NCBI GenBank assembly: GCA_963842155.1
Contig: CAWJFP010000014.1
Span: 1 to 64,000 of the forward strand
Origin: CAWJFP01 sp963842155
GTDB taxonomy: Bacteria; Pseudomonadota; Alphaproteobacteria; JACZXZ01
Length of the DNA stretch: 64,000 nucleotides
Reading direction: 5' to 3'
The notes beneath the pieces are model-generated. The model saw only the letters and a program-made list of their open reading frames with translations, searched no databases and had not been told where the DNA came from. Position numbers and translations under genes: made by a program. Shown here piece by piece: positions 22,751 through 32,196 of this stretch; position 1 is the first letter of the stretch, and each line of letters starts with the position of its first letter.

Positions 22751-23470
22751 TCAATAGATGCCGGGGATGATCCGCGCGGCGCGGCGGCTATAGGCCTCGT
22801 AATCGGGGAAGGCCTTGCGCAGCACCTGCTCCTCGCATTCCATCCGAATGAGTTGGAAGGCGAATTGCGCGATAACAAGGAGCGCCGCCCAAATCGAGAG
22901 ATATTGGATGAAGATGCCGATGGTGGCGACCGCCTCCGCCAGATAGAGCGGATGGCGCACCAGGCCGTAAGGGCCGGTCGTCACGAGCCGGCGCGCCTCG
23001 GGCAGGATGCTGAAGGAGCGGCCGAGGCGGCTGAGGATCACGACCACCGCGGCATTGCCGACGATCATCAGGATGCTCGACAGCGCCTTGGCGGCGAGCG
23101 GCAGTTCCGGTTGGCGCGGCAGGAGAAGCAGCCCCATCATCAGAAAGCCGCCGAGCAGCGCGGCGGCGCGCGGCCACAGACCGTCGGATTTCCGTATCGG
23201 CTTGAGGCGGACGACGAAGAGCCAGGCGGTGAGCACGGTCGAGATGCTGATGGCGCCGAGCGAGATCGCGTCGGCAACCCGCATCGGGTCCGGCTGCGCG
23301 AAATCGATTTCCTGGACGGCCGTGAGCGTGTTGTGCAGATATCCGGCGCCGAGCACGGCGAAGCCGACGCCCAGCAGGATACGGATGAGCAGGTCGACCG
23401 CCGCCACCCGGTCCAGACCCGGCTGCAGAACGGGTGTCGCGGGCCGGCTCACGCTTGCTGTCTCGATCAC
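22751..23470 (-). CDS. Isoprenylcysteine carboxyl methyltransferase-like membrane protein
   Basis: This 239-residue protein has about six hydrophobic segments and the family C-terminal signature: RHPLYLAEAV (SAM and substrate site), then PDYEAYSRRAARIIPGIY. Bacterial members methylate small molecules or lipids, since bacteria lack prenylated CaaX proteins. I chose the GTG at 23470 because GGGAG lies about 7 bases upstream. The longer open frame upstream is not hydrophobic or family-like. It is convergent with glpK and divergent from the epoxide hydrolase gene. Confidence 0.8.
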   Translation of the reverse strand: MIETASVSRPATPVLQPGLDRVAAVDLLIRILLGVGFAVLGAGYLHNTLTAVQEIDFAQPDPMRVADAISLGAISISTVLTAWLFVVRLKPIRKSDGLWPRAAALLGGFLMMGLLLLPRQPELPLAAKALSSILMIVGNAAVVVILSRLGRSFSILPEARRLVTTGPYGLVRHPLYLAEAVATIGIFIQYLSIWAALLVIAQFAFQLIRMECEEQVLRKAFPDYEAYSRRAARIIPGIY

Positions 23471-23633
23471 TGACGCTCTCCCGGTGATTCCGGACCCATG
23501 GAAGCATCGCAACGTTAAGAATGTGTAAAGCCGGGCTTCCGGCGACCTCCGCACAAATTTATGCGGCGCTATTGCCGAAGCAAGGCCCCTGATATGTTTT
23601 CGCGCCGCCGGCATCCGGAAGAAAGAGACCGCC

Positions 23634-24779
23634 GTGCAAAAATTCGAGATCAAGATCGCCGACGCCTTGCTGGAGGACCTACGGAACAGGCTCGACGCCA
23701 CGCGCTGGCCGGACGAGCTCGCCGGGATCGGCTGGGAAAGCGGCACCAGCCTGGGCTTCATGAAGTCGATCGCCGCCTATTGGCGGGAGGGCTATGACTG
23801 GCGGCGGCAGGAGGCCGAGCTCAACCGCCTGCCGCAGTTCCGCCACGCCATCGACGGCTTGAACATTCATTTCGTCCATATGCGCGGCAAGGGCCCAAGG
23901 CCCCTCCCCCTCATCATGACCCATGGCTGGCCGGGAAGCTTCGTCGAGATGGTGAAGATCACCCCGCTCTTGACCGACCCGGCGGCCCATGGCGGGAAAG
24001 CGGAGGATGCGTTCGACCTGGTGGTGCCGTCGCTGCCCGGCTACGGCTTCTCCGACCGGCCGCGCGAGCGCGGCATGAATCCCACCCGTATCGCCGCGCT
24101 TTGGGCCCGGCTCATGGCGGAGCTCGGCTACGACCGCTTCGGCGCGCAAGGCGGCGATTGGGGCGCGGCTGTTTCCAGCGCGCTCGGACTCGACCATGCC
24201 GAGCGCATGGTCGGCATCCATCTCAACTTCATCACCGGTCGCTTCCTGCTCGGCGGCACGCTCAACCAGCCCCAGCAGGACAAATTGGCCGAGGTCTATC
24301 GCGCCCAGCTCCGCGACTGGTGGGACGCGGAGGGCGGCTATAATCATCTGCAGGCCACCAAACCGCATACGGCCGGCTATGCGCTCAACGATTCGCCTGT
24401 CGGCCTCGCCGCCTGGATCCTCGAGAAGTTCCGGAGCTGGAGCGATTGCGGCGGCGCGATCGAGCGCGTCTTCAACCGAGACGAGCTGCTGACCAACGTG
24501 ATGATCTATTGGGTCACCGGCACGGCGCCTTCGTCCATGCGGCTTTACTACGAATTGCGCGAGCAGCCACTGCAGATCTCGCCCGAGAACCGCGTCGCCC
24601 CACCCGTGGGCGTCGCGGTTTTCCCCAAGGAAATCCCGATGCCGCCGCGCGCCCTTGCCGAGCGCGGCTATAATATCCAGCGCTGGACTGCCATGCCGCG
24701 CGGCGGCCATTTCGCCGCCATGGAGCAGCCGGAGCTTCTCGCCGAGGACATCCGCGCCTTCTTCCGCCCGCTACGCTAG
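23634..24779 (+). CDS. Epoxide hydrolase (EHN plus alpha/beta-hydrolase)
   Basis: Opens epoxides to diols. The N-terminal EHN domain (about 1-110) precedes an alpha/beta-hydrolase fold. Visible are the oxyanion motif THGWPGS (about 97-102), nucleophile Asp175 in QGGDWGAA, and catalytic His359 in RGGHFAAMEQPE. Length (381) is normal for soluble microsomal-type bacterial enzymes. GTG start with AAGAAAGAGA upstream. It stands alone on the plus strand and ends 5 bases from the convergent soxG stop. The substrate is not deducible. Confidence 0.92.
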   Translation: MQKFEIKIADALLEDLRNRLDATRWPDELAGIGWESGTSLGFMKSIAAYWREGYDWRRQEAELNRLPQFRHAIDGLNIHFVHMRGKGPRPLPLIMTHGWPGSFVEMVKITPLLTDPAAHGGKAEDAFDLVVPSLPGYGFSDRPRERGMNPTRIAALWARLMAELGYDRFGAQGGDWGAAVSSALGLDHAERMVGIHLNFITGRFLLGGTLNQPQQDKLAEVYRAQLRDWWDAEGGYNHLQATKPHTAGYALNDSPVGLAAWILEKFRSWSDCGGAIERVFNRDELLTNVMIYWVTGTAPSSMRLYYELREQPLQISPENRVAPPVGVAVFPKEIPMPPRALAERGYNIQRWTAMPRGGHFAAMEQPELLAEDIRAFFRPLR

Positions 24780-24784
24780 CGGCG

Positions 24785-25393
24785 CTACCCCTCCAGGATC
24801 GCGAGCCCGTATTCCCGTGCCGCCGTCTCGAGCCAGCTCCAAAGATGCTCGCCAAGGCTTCGTTGCACATAGAGGTCGTAGATCGGGCTCGCGTCGCGTT
24901 GATGCAGGATGACGGGCATCTGCGCGAAATGCGTCTGGGCGCATTGCCCCGGGCCGAAGACGCGCGGATGAAGGTCGAGCGGCGTGCCGTGGCTCAGAAG
25001 CTCGCGCGCCTTCGGGCCAGCAAGGCCGATCACCGCGCGCCCCTCGCTCACCTCGGTGACGGCGGCGAATTGACCGGCCAGCCGCTCGATGAGCCGCCGT
25101 TGCAAGACCGGCGCCTCGTCGGGCTGCGTCACGAGCAGCCATTCGTCGGGTCCCAGCCAAAGCATCCGCCGCTCGCCCTGCTCGACCGCGCGGTTCGGCT
25201 CGAGCGGCGGCGTCATGCCGAGGACGAAATGGACCGCGGCGGCGAAAGCGCTGTCGCCCGGCCCGCGTAGATTGAGCATGCCCAAAAAGCGCCGTTCGCA
25301 GATCCAGACAGCGGCCTCGCCCGGAGCTTCGACCCAGCGCGCGGCGAGCCGGAGATGCGCCAGCGGACTTTGGCGCGGATGATGCTCAGCCAT
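24785..25393 (-). CDS. soxG: Sarcosine oxidase gamma subunit
   Basis: Small subunit of heterotetrameric sarcosine oxidase, which oxidatively demethylates sarcosine to glycine and passes the methyl carbon to tetrahydrofolate. The 202-residue reading from ATG 25393 has the family stretches WICERRFLGMLNLRG, MLWLGPDEWLL, VSEGRAVIGLAGPKARELL and FAQMPVILH. Its start overlaps the end of soxA by 8 bases, fixing the operon order soxB-soxDA-soxG. The longer upstream frame is antisense shadow of soxA. Confidence 0.92.
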   Translation of the reverse strand: MAEHHPRQSPLAHLRLAARWVEAPGEAAVWICERRFLGMLNLRGPGDSAFAAAVHFVLGMTPPLEPNRAVEQGERRMLWLGPDEWLLVTQPDEAPVLQRRLIERLAGQFAAVTEVSEGRAVIGLAGPKARELLSHGTPLDLHPRVFGPGQCAQTHFAQMPVILHQRDASPIYDLYVQRSLGEHLWSWLETAAREYGLAILEG

Positions 25394-28300
25394 GAAGCCT
25401 CGCGCCCGTCGAATCATAGAAGCGCGCATCGCAAACCTCCGCCTCGGCGATGCTGCCGTCGAGCATGGGCAGCCGCACCGTTTCGCCATGGCGCTGACGG
25501 CCGCTCTCGAGCAAGGCGAGAGCGATGCTGCGGTCAAGGATCGGGCTGCGATAACTCGATGTCACATGGCCGATCATCGGCAGCGGCGGGTGGCGCTTGA
25601 GCGCGGCGACGATCTGCGCGCCCTCGGGCAGCAGGCGTTGCGGATCCCGGGTCAGCAACCCGACCAGCTGCTTGCGATTCGTCCGTGCGCTGTCGGGCCG
25701 CGCCAAGGAGCGCTTGCCGATGAAATCAGGCTTGGTCCTTGCGACTAGGCGCGCGAGTCCAAGGTCGTCGGGCGTGACCGTGCCGTCGGTCTCGTGCCCG
25801 ATCGCGAAATACCCCTTCTCCGCGCGCAGGACTTCGAGCGCCTCGGTGCCGAAGGGCGTGATGCCGAACTGCTCGCCCGCATTGAGGCAAGCGGTCCAGA
25901 GGCCGAGCGCATGGCCCGCCGGCAGGTTGATCTCGTAGGCGAGCTCGCCGGTGAAGCTCACGCGGAAGACCCGCGCGGGGAAGCCCGCGACATGCCCGCT
26001 TCGCACACTCATATGCGGGAAGGCCTGGGGCGCGAGGTCGATATCCTGCGTGAGCTCGACGAGTAGGCGCCTGGCATGCGGGCCGGCGATGGAGACCGTC
26101 GCCCAATGCTCGGTCACGGAGGTGCAATAGACCCGCAGAAGCGTGAGCTCGCATTGCAGCCATTGCTCGATCCAGTCGAGCACGCGGCCGGCATTGCTCG
26201 AGGTCGTCGAAATGAGGAAATGGCTCGGACCCAGGCGCGTGGTGACGCCGTCGTCCATCACCATGCCGTCCTCGCCCAGCATCAGCCCGTAGCGTGCGCG
26301 GCCGATCTCGAGATCGGCCCAGCGGTTCGTGTAGAGCATGTCCAGCAGCTTGACCGCGTCGGGACCCTGAACGTCGATCTTGCCCAGGGTGGAGGCGTCG
26401 AGGATGCCGACCGCCTTGCGCACGGCGAGGCATTCGCGCTTCACCGCGGCCGCCATGTCTTCGCCGGCTTGCGGGTAATAGCCGGGCCTGAGCCATTGGC
26501 CCACGGTTTCGAAATGGGCGCCCGCCGTCTCGTGCCAATGATGTAGCGGGGTGCGCCGCACCGGATCGAAGCGCTCTCCCACCTGGCGCCCGGCGATCGC
26601 GCCGAAGCCGACCGGCGTATATGGCGGCCGGAACGTGGTCGTCCCGATCGAGGGGATCTCCGCCCCGAGATCCTGGGCAAGCAGCCCGATGGCGTTCACG
26701 CTCGCCGTCTTGCCCTGATCGGTGCCCATCCCGAGGGTGGTGTAGCGCTTGAGATGCTCGACGGAGACGTAGCCCTCGCGCACGGCGAGCGCCAGGTCGG
26801 CCGCCGTAACGTCATTTTGGAAATCGATGAAGACGCGGCGTCCGCCCGCCCCCTCCACGTCGCGCCAAGGCACGGCCCAAAGGATGCGCATGGGGCCTTC
26901 TTCGACGCGCTCCGCGCGCGGGGGGACTACGGCACCGGCCGGATGGCGGAAGCCCGCGGCCTCGGCCGCCTCGGCCCCCGCCTGCGCGCCTTGATAGAGA
27001 CAATCCACCAGCGCGAAGGCGCCGTTGGCGGCCCCGGCGGAGCGCTCGCGCTGCGGCGCCTTGCCGGGGAGGAAGCAGCCGCGGCCGTCGTCGTAGCGCA
27101 AATGGCCGGGGGATTGCGCGAAGAGCTGCACGCTCGGGCTCCAGCCGCCTGAGACGGCAAGGAGATCGCAGGCGACGCGGCGCGGCGAGCCGATGAGCCG
27201 CTCGGCGTTCTCGTCGAGGACGCGGACCTCGGCGCTGCGCAGGCACCGCCCGCCCAAGGCTCGCGCCACCACGCGGCCGCTCAAGATCTCCAGCCCGGCC
27301 TCGCGCGCCCGCGTGACAAGCGCGCCCGCGGGCGCGGGCCGCGCGTCCACGATGGCGACGACGTCGATTCCCGCCGCCTTGAGATCGAGCGCCGCGCCAT
27401 AGGCGCTGTCGTTGCAGGTGAAGACCAGCGCGCGCCGCCCCGGCCGCACGGCATGGCGGTTGACATAGCTCTGCGCCGCGGAGGCCAGCATGATGCCGGG
27501 CAGATCGTTCTGCTCGAACGGAATGGGCCGCTCGATCGCGCCGGTCGCCAGCACGACCTCCTTGGCCCGCACGCGCCACAGGCGCTGGCGCGGGCCGGGG
27601 CCGCCCGGGGGCAGATGATCGCCGACCCGCTCATGAACGCCGAGGAAATTGTGGTCGTAATAGCCGAAGACGGTGGCGCGCGTGAGCAGCCGCACCTCCG
27701 GCATGGCGGAGAGCTCCGCGATCGTCGCGGCCACCCAAGCGAGCGCCGGCACGCCGTCGATTGTCTCATGCCGGCCGAGAAGCGCGCCGCCGAGCTCGTT
27801 CTGCTCGTCGACGAGAAGCGTACGCGCGCCGCAGCGGCCGGCGACAAGCGCCGCGGTCAGGCCAGCCGGTCCGCCGCCCACAACCAGAACGTCGCAATGG
27901 AAATTGCGCTTGTCGTAATCGTCCGGATCTGGCTCTTGCGGCGCGCGGCCCATGCCGGCCATGCGGCGGATGACATGCTCGTATCGCGGCCACATCCGGC
28001 GCGGCCATTTGAAGGTCTTGTAATAAAAGCCGGCCGGGATCAATGGCGCGATCAGCCCGTTGACCGCGCCGAGATCGAATTCGAGGCTCGGCCAGCGATT
28101 CTGGCTCTGCGCGGTGAGCCCGTCGTAAAGCTCGACCTGGGTCGCGCGCAAGTTGGGCTCGCTGCGCCCGCCTTCGCCGAGCTGGACCAGGGCGTTGGGC
28201 TCCTCGGCACCGGCCGAGAAGATGCCGCGCGGGCGATGATATTTGAAGCTCCGGGCGACGAGCTTGACGTCATTGGCGAGGAGCGCCGAGGCCAGGCTGT

Positions 28301-28694
28301 CGCCGGCATAGCCCTCGAGCGCCTGACCATCGAAATGAAAGCGCAGCGGCCGTGCGCGATCGATACGGCCTCCTTCCGCCAAGCGCATCTTTTGCCGCGT
28401 CACCGTGGCGCTCCTCGCGTCCGGATCGCGCAGCGCCTCGCCCACCTTGCCGACGCCTTTGATCTCATGGCTTACCGTGTCGCGCAGCAAGATGAACCAG
28501 CGTCGGCAACCGAAGCGGTGAACCCAGCGCTCGCGCTCAAGACCCTTGGCATTCCTGCGCATGTAGAGGTAGTCCGCCCAAGCCTCGTCGCTCGTGGCTT
28601 CGGGATGCTCGGGACGCAGGATGTCGGCCTCGCCGCCGCAGGCGAATTCCGTCTCCTCGCGCGGGCCGCACCAGGGGCAGGGAATGAGGTGCAT
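25386..28694 (-). CDS. soxA: Sarcosine oxidase delta-alpha subunits read as one fused frame
   Basis: One open frame of 1102 residues. Residues 1-95 are a complete SoxD: zinc ligands Cys6/Cys9 in CPWCG and His59/Cys63 in HRFGC, with DEAWADYLYMR and RDTVSHEI. From about residue 103 it is SoxA: MRLAEGGRIDRARPLRF, LVARSFKYHRPRG, the dinucleotide-binding GGGPAG at 273-278, and a C-terminal aminomethyltransferase-like folate domain. SoxD and SoxA are normally separate genes. A GTG at 28403 overlaps an out-of-frame TGA (GTGA), exactly where a normal soxD/soxA junction would be. So this is either a true fusion or a one-base error that removed the soxD stop. A ribosome site (AGGGGCGGAG) precedes 28694. 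Confidence 0.9.
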   Translation of the reverse strand: MHLIPCPWCGPREETEFACGGEADILRPEHPEATSDEAWADYLYMRRNAKGLERERWVHRFGCRRWFILLRDTVSHEIKGVGKVGEALRDPDARSATVTRQKMRLAEGGRIDRARPLRFHFDGQALEGYAGDSLASALLANDVKLVARSFKYHRPRGIFSAGAEEPNALVQLGEGGRSEPNLRATQVELYDGLTAQSQNRWPSLEFDLGAVNGLIAPLIPAGFYYKTFKWPRRMWPRYEHVIRRMAGMGRAPQEPDPDDYDKRNFHCDVLVVGGGPAGLTAALVAGRCGARTLLVDEQNELGGALLGRHETIDGVPALAWVAATIAELSAMPEVRLLTRATVFGYYDHNFLGVHERVGDHLPPGGPGPRQRLWRVRAKEVVLATGAIERPIPFEQNDLPGIMLASAAQSYVNRHAVRPGRRALVFTCNDSAYGAALDLKAAGIDVVAIVDARPAPAGALVTRAREAGLEILSGRVVARALGGRCLRSAEVRVLDENAERLIGSPRRVACDLLAVSGGWSPSVQLFAQSPGHLRYDDGRGCFLPGKAPQRERSAGAANGAFALVDCLYQGAQAGAEAAEAAGFRHPAGAVVPPRAERVEEGPMRILWAVPWRDVEGAGGRRVFIDFQNDVTAADLALAVREGYVSVEHLKRYTTLGMGTDQGKTASVNAIGLLAQDLGAEIPSIGTTTFRPPYTPVGFGAIAGRQVGERFDPVRRTPLHHWHETAGAHFETVGQWLRPGYYPQAGEDMAAAVKRECLAVRKAVGILDASTLGKIDVQGPDAVKLLDMLYTNRWADLEIGRARYGLMLGEDGMVMDDGVTTRLGPSHFLISTTSSNAGRVLDWIEQWLQCELTLLRVYCTSVTEHWATVSIAGPHARRLLVELTQDIDLAPQAFPHMSVRSGHVAGFPARVFRVSFTGELAYEINLPAGHALGLWTACLNAGEQFGITPFGTEALEVLRAEKGYFAIGHETDGTVTPDDLGLARLVARTKPDFIGKRSLARPDSARTNRKQLVGLLTRDPQRLLPEGAQIVAALKRHPPLPMIGHVTSSYRSPILDRSIALALLESGRQRHGETVRLPMLDGSIAEAEVCDARFYDSTGARLHG

Positions 28695-28711
28695 GACGCC
28701 GCTCCGCCCCT

Positions 28712-29962
28712 CTAATGCGCCACGCCGGCCGCGCCGTGCTCGTCGAGCAGCCGGCCGGTCGCGAAGCGGCCGAGCGCGAAGGGGGCCGCGAGCGGATGCG
28801 GCGCGTCATGCGCGATCGTGTGGGCGAAGACATAGCCCGAGCCGGGGATGGCCTTGAAGCCGCCGGTGCCCCAGCCGCAATTGAAATAAAGTCCCTCGAC
28901 GGGCATCTTGCCGATGATGGGACTGGCGTCGGGCGCTATGTCGACGATGCCCGCCCATTGCCGCAGCAAGCGCAGGCGGCTCACGATCGGGAAGAGGGCC
29001 TTGAGCGCCGCGATCTGCCCCTCGATGACGTGGAAGCTGCCGCGCTGCGCGTATGAATTATAGCCGTCGATGCCGGCGCCGAGGACGAGCTCGCCCTTGT
29101 CCGACTGGCTGACATAGACATGGATCGCGGGCGACATCACGACGCAATTCAGCACCGGCTTGATCGGCTCGGAGACCAGCGCCTGCAGCGGATGGCTCTG
29201 GATGGGCAGCCGCAGTCCCGCCATCTCGGCGAGAACGCTGGCATGGCCGGCGACGACGACCGCGAGCTTGCCCGCGCGGATGAAGCCGCGGCTGGTCTCC
29301 ACGCCGGTAACGCGACCGCCGTCGATGCGGATGCCGGTGACCGCGCAATTCTGGATGATGTCGACTCCGCGCGCGTCGGCCGCCCGCGCATAGCCCCAAG
29401 CGACCGCGTCGTGCCGCGCGATGCCGCCGCGCCGTTGCAGCGCCGCGCCATGGATCGGGTAGCGCAAGTCGGGCGAGAGGTTGATGATCGGGCAGAAGGC
29501 CTTGACCCCGTCGCGGTCGAGCAGCTCGGCATCGATGCCGTTGAGGCGGAGGGCATGGACGATGCGCTGTGCGGCGCGCATCTCGTGCGGGCTGTGCGCG
29601 AGATGCATCACGCCGCGCTGGCTCAGCATGATGTTGAAGTTCAGCTCGCGGCTGAGTTTCTCGTAGAGCTTGAGCGAGGTCTCGTAGAGCGCCGCCGTGT
29701 CGTCGAGCAGGTAGCTGGAGCGGACGATCGTGGTATTGCGCCCGGTGTTGCCGCCGCCGAGCCAGCCCTTTTCGAGCACGGCGATGTTCCTCACGCCATG
29801 CTCCTTGGCGAGGTAGTAGGCGGTCGCCAGGCCATGACCGCCGGCGCCTACGATGACGACCTCGTAAGCGGGCTGCGGCTCGGGACTGCGCCAGGCCCGT
29901 TGCCAGCCCTGGTGATAACCGAGGGCATTCCGCGCCAGGCTGAAAATGGAATAACGCCGCAC
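28712..29962 (-). CDS. soxB: Sarcosine oxidase beta subunit
   Basis: FAD/FMN flavoprotein subunit, 416 residues, DAO family. N-terminal dinucleotide-binding [53 protein letters not shown] (the region holding the covalent-FMN histidine in the family) and C-terminal [17 protein letters not shown] start with GAGGG 8 bases upstream. First gene of the sox operon, 17 bases ahead of soxDA. No glyA, folD or purU, which often accompany sox operons, is in view. Confidence 0.95.
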   Translation of the reverse strand: MRRYSIFSLARNALGYHQGWQRAWRSPEPQPAYEVVIVGAGGHGLATAYYLAKEHGVRNIAVLEKGWLGGGNTGRNTTIVRSSYLLDDTAALYETSLKLYEKLSRELNFNIMLSQRGVMHLAHSPHEMRAAQRIVHALRLNGIDAELLDRDGVKAFCPIINLSPDLRYPIHGAALQRRGGIARHDAVAWGYARAADARGVDIIQNCAVTGIRIDGGRVTGVETSRGFIRAGKLAVVVAGHASVLAEMAGLRLPIQSHPLQALVSEPIKPVLNCVVMSPAIHVYVSQSDKGELVLGAGIDGYNSYAQRGSFHVIEGQIAALKALFPIVSRLRLLRQWAGIVDIAPDASPIIGKMPVEGLYFNCGWGTGGFKAIPGSGYVFAHTIAHDAPHPLAAPFALGRFATGRLLDEHGAAGVAH

Positions 29963-30106
29963 GCCGTGCCCTCAAGGTCTGCATTTTCTTCAAGCCGTCG
30001 CGCTAGCGCCGCGCCGGCGAGAGCCCGACATATTCTTGCATTCGAGCGGCGGTGCCACAACAGCGAAGCCGGAGAGCAGGATCGGGCCGCAACGATCGGG
30101 CGCCGC

Positions 30107-30847
30107 TCAGATCAGCTGCCCTTGCTCCGCCGCCGGCGCGATGCAGGCGGCATCGTCGTAGCGCACATTGTTGACGCGGGCCGAGATCGGATAGAACGTC
30201 ATCTCCTCGGCGGGATAGGGGCGCAGCAAGCCGAGGGCAACCGGAAGGGGAGTCGCAGGGTCGAGCCAGGCGGCATAGTTGTGGGGCGCCAGAATTGCCG
30301 GCATACGCTCATGAATAGGGCGCAGCAGCCTGTTCGCCTCGGTCGTGACGATGGTGCAGGATTCGACGGGAACGCCGTCAGCCGCCTTCGTCCAACGCTC
30401 CCACAGGCCGGCGAAGGCGAAGAGAGGCATGGCCTCCGGCTTTCCGCCGACCAGGCCGATCCGATAGGGCCGCTTGCCGCGCGGGCTTGCCTGCCATTCG
30501 TAGAAACCGTCCGCCGGGACAAGGCAGCGCCGCGCCGCCAGCGCCGCGCGGAAGGCCGGACGCTCCGCCAGTCCTTCGGCGCGGGCATTGATCAGCTTCG
30601 CCCCGATCGAAAGATTCTTGGCCCAGGACGGCACGAGGCCCCAGCGGAGCTGGACGAGCTCGCGCTCGGCCGCCGGCGCCGCATCGCGGGCCTCGCCTTT
30701 ATCCTTCCGCCTCAGGCGGCGGACCACCGGCACGAGTTGCGTGGGCGCGATATTGTAGCGCGCGGGCCAATTGGGCAGCGGGCCGGTGAAACCGAAAAGC
30801 CGCAGCATCGCCTCGGTGGGCGAGGTCAGCGAGTAGCGTCCGCACAT
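30107..30847 (-). CDS. SOS response-associated peptidase (SRAP; YedK/HMCES-like)
   Basis: Shields abasic sites in single-stranded DNA by forming a thiazolidine crosslink through Cys2, which becomes the N-terminus after Met removal (MCGRYSL). Other family blocks are WGLVPSWAK, NARAEGLAERPAF, RRCLVPADGFYEWQ, FAGLWERW and TTEANRLLRPIHERMP with the catalytic His. At 246 residues it is complete. It is monocistronic on the minus strand between soxB and amrS. Confidence 0.93.
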   Translation of the reverse strand: MCGRYSLTSPTEAMLRLFGFTGPLPNWPARYNIAPTQLVPVVRRLRRKDKGEARDAAPAAERELVQLRWGLVPSWAKNLSIGAKLINARAEGLAERPAFRAALAARRCLVPADGFYEWQASPRGKRPYRIGLVGGKPEAMPLFAFAGLWERWTKAADGVPVESCTIVTTEANRLLRPIHERMPAILAPHNYAAWLDPATPLPVALGLLRPYPAEEMTFYPISARVNNVRYDDAACIAPAAEQGQLI

Positions 30848-30921
30848 GGCAGGACGCTATGCGGATTTCATTTGCCTGTGAAGACGGGTCATGCCGGCTC
30901 GACAGGCCTCGTCCTGCGAGC

Positions 30922-32046
30922 TCAGGCGTCGAGGGCGGCGAGCCGCACGGGCCGACGCCGGGCGCCCCAACTGCCCGGCCGAGCCTCAAATATGCCGGCG
31001 CAAGGCGCGCCGCAGGCGCGGCAACGGCCGTCCGCGGCCAATCCCCAGCCATGAAGTTCATAGCCGTCGCGTGCGATAAGCGAGCCGCCGCATTGATGGC
31101 AGCGGGTCGTTTGACCGGCGGGATCGCGGATATTGCCCGTATAGGCGTAGCGGATGCCGCAATCCAGGGCGATGCGCCGGGCCTGGATGAGCGTCGAAGG
31201 CGGCGTGGCGCCCCGGTCGCGCATGCGCCAATCGGGATGGAAGGCGGTGAAATGCACCGGTACGTCCGGCCCCAGCCGCTCGGCGATCCAGCGGCACATG
31301 GCCTCGGTCTCGGCCGGCGAATCGTTCTCGCCGGGGATCATCAGGTTGGTGATCTCGAGCCAGACCTTGGTCTCGTGCTTGATGTAGACGAGCGTATCGA
31401 GCACGGCGCCCAGTTCGCCCGAACAAACGCGGCGGTAGAACGCCTCGCTGAAGGCCTTCAGGTCAACGTTCGCCGCGTCCATATGCCGGTAGAATTCGGT
31501 CCGCGCGGCGGGGAGAACGTAGCCCGCCGTGACCGCGACCGACTTCACGCCCCGCGCGCGGCAGGCGTCGGCCACGTCGATGGCATATTCGTGGAAGATG
31601 ACGGGATCGTTGTAGGTGAAGGCGACGGAGCGGCAGCCGAGCGCCTGGGCCGCCTTGGCGATCGCCTCGGGCGACGCGGCGTCGGCGAGCGTATCCATCT
31701 CGCGCGACTTGGAGATGTCCCAGTTCTGGCAGAAGCGGCAGGCGAGATTGCAGCCCGCCGTTCCGAAGGACAGCACCGGCGTTCCGGGGAGGAAATGGGC
31801 GAGCGGCTTCTTCTCGATGGGATCGATGCAATAGCCGGAAGACCGGCCATAGCTCGTCAGAACCATGCGATCCCGCGCGCGCGCCCGAACGAAGCAAAGC
31901 CCGCGTTGTCCTTCTTGCAGCTTGCAGGCGCGCGGACAGACGTCGCATTGAATCCGCCCATCGTCGAGCGCATGCCAAAAGCGGCCCTCGACGCCGTCGA
32001 CGAGATCGGCCTGCGCCTTCTGCTCCATTGTTGCGATCTGGGTCAC
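30922..32046 (-). CDS. amrS: AmmeMemoRadiSam system radical SAM enzyme (AmrS)
   Basis: Radical SAM protein of 374 residues. An N-terminal Cys-rich knuckle (CDVCPRACKLQ, GLCFVR) precedes the cluster motif CNLACRFC, followed by NWDISKS and AFTYNDPVIFHEY. The C-terminus has two more CxxC-type pairs (CHQCGGSL, CRACGAPC). Translation may start at GTG 32046 or ATG 32028. It is divergent from amrB and amrA, so all three parts of the conserved AmmeMemoRadiSam set are here. The biochemical function of the system is not established. Confidence 0.93.
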   Translation of the reverse strand: MTQIATMEQKAQADLVDGVEGRFWHALDDGRIQCDVCPRACKLQEGQRGLCFVRARARDRMVLTSYGRSSGYCIDPIEKKPLAHFLPGTPVLSFGTAGCNLACRFCQNWDISKSREMDTLADAASPEAIAKAAQALGCRSVAFTYNDPVIFHEYAIDVADACRARGVKSVAVTAGYVLPAARTEFYRHMDAANVDLKAFSEAFYRRVCSGELGAVLDTLVYIKHETKVWLEITNLMIPGENDSPAETEAMCRWIAERLGPDVPVHFTAFHPDWRMRDRGATPPSTLIQARRIALDCGIRYAYTGNIRDPAGQTTRCHQCGGSLIARDGYELHGWGLAADGRCRACGAPCAGIFEARPGSWGARRRPVRLAALDA

Positions 32047-32196
32047 CGTTCTGCGATGGCTGCCTTGGGGGGCTGGCGGCCTATATGCCGTCGGCCGGGG
32101 GCTCCCTATATTATCGAGGAAGCTTGACTATTATGGGGTCGGCGAAGCCGTCTCGCAACGCCGGCTCAGGCTTTTGATATTTTCGCGGGGCCGCAT

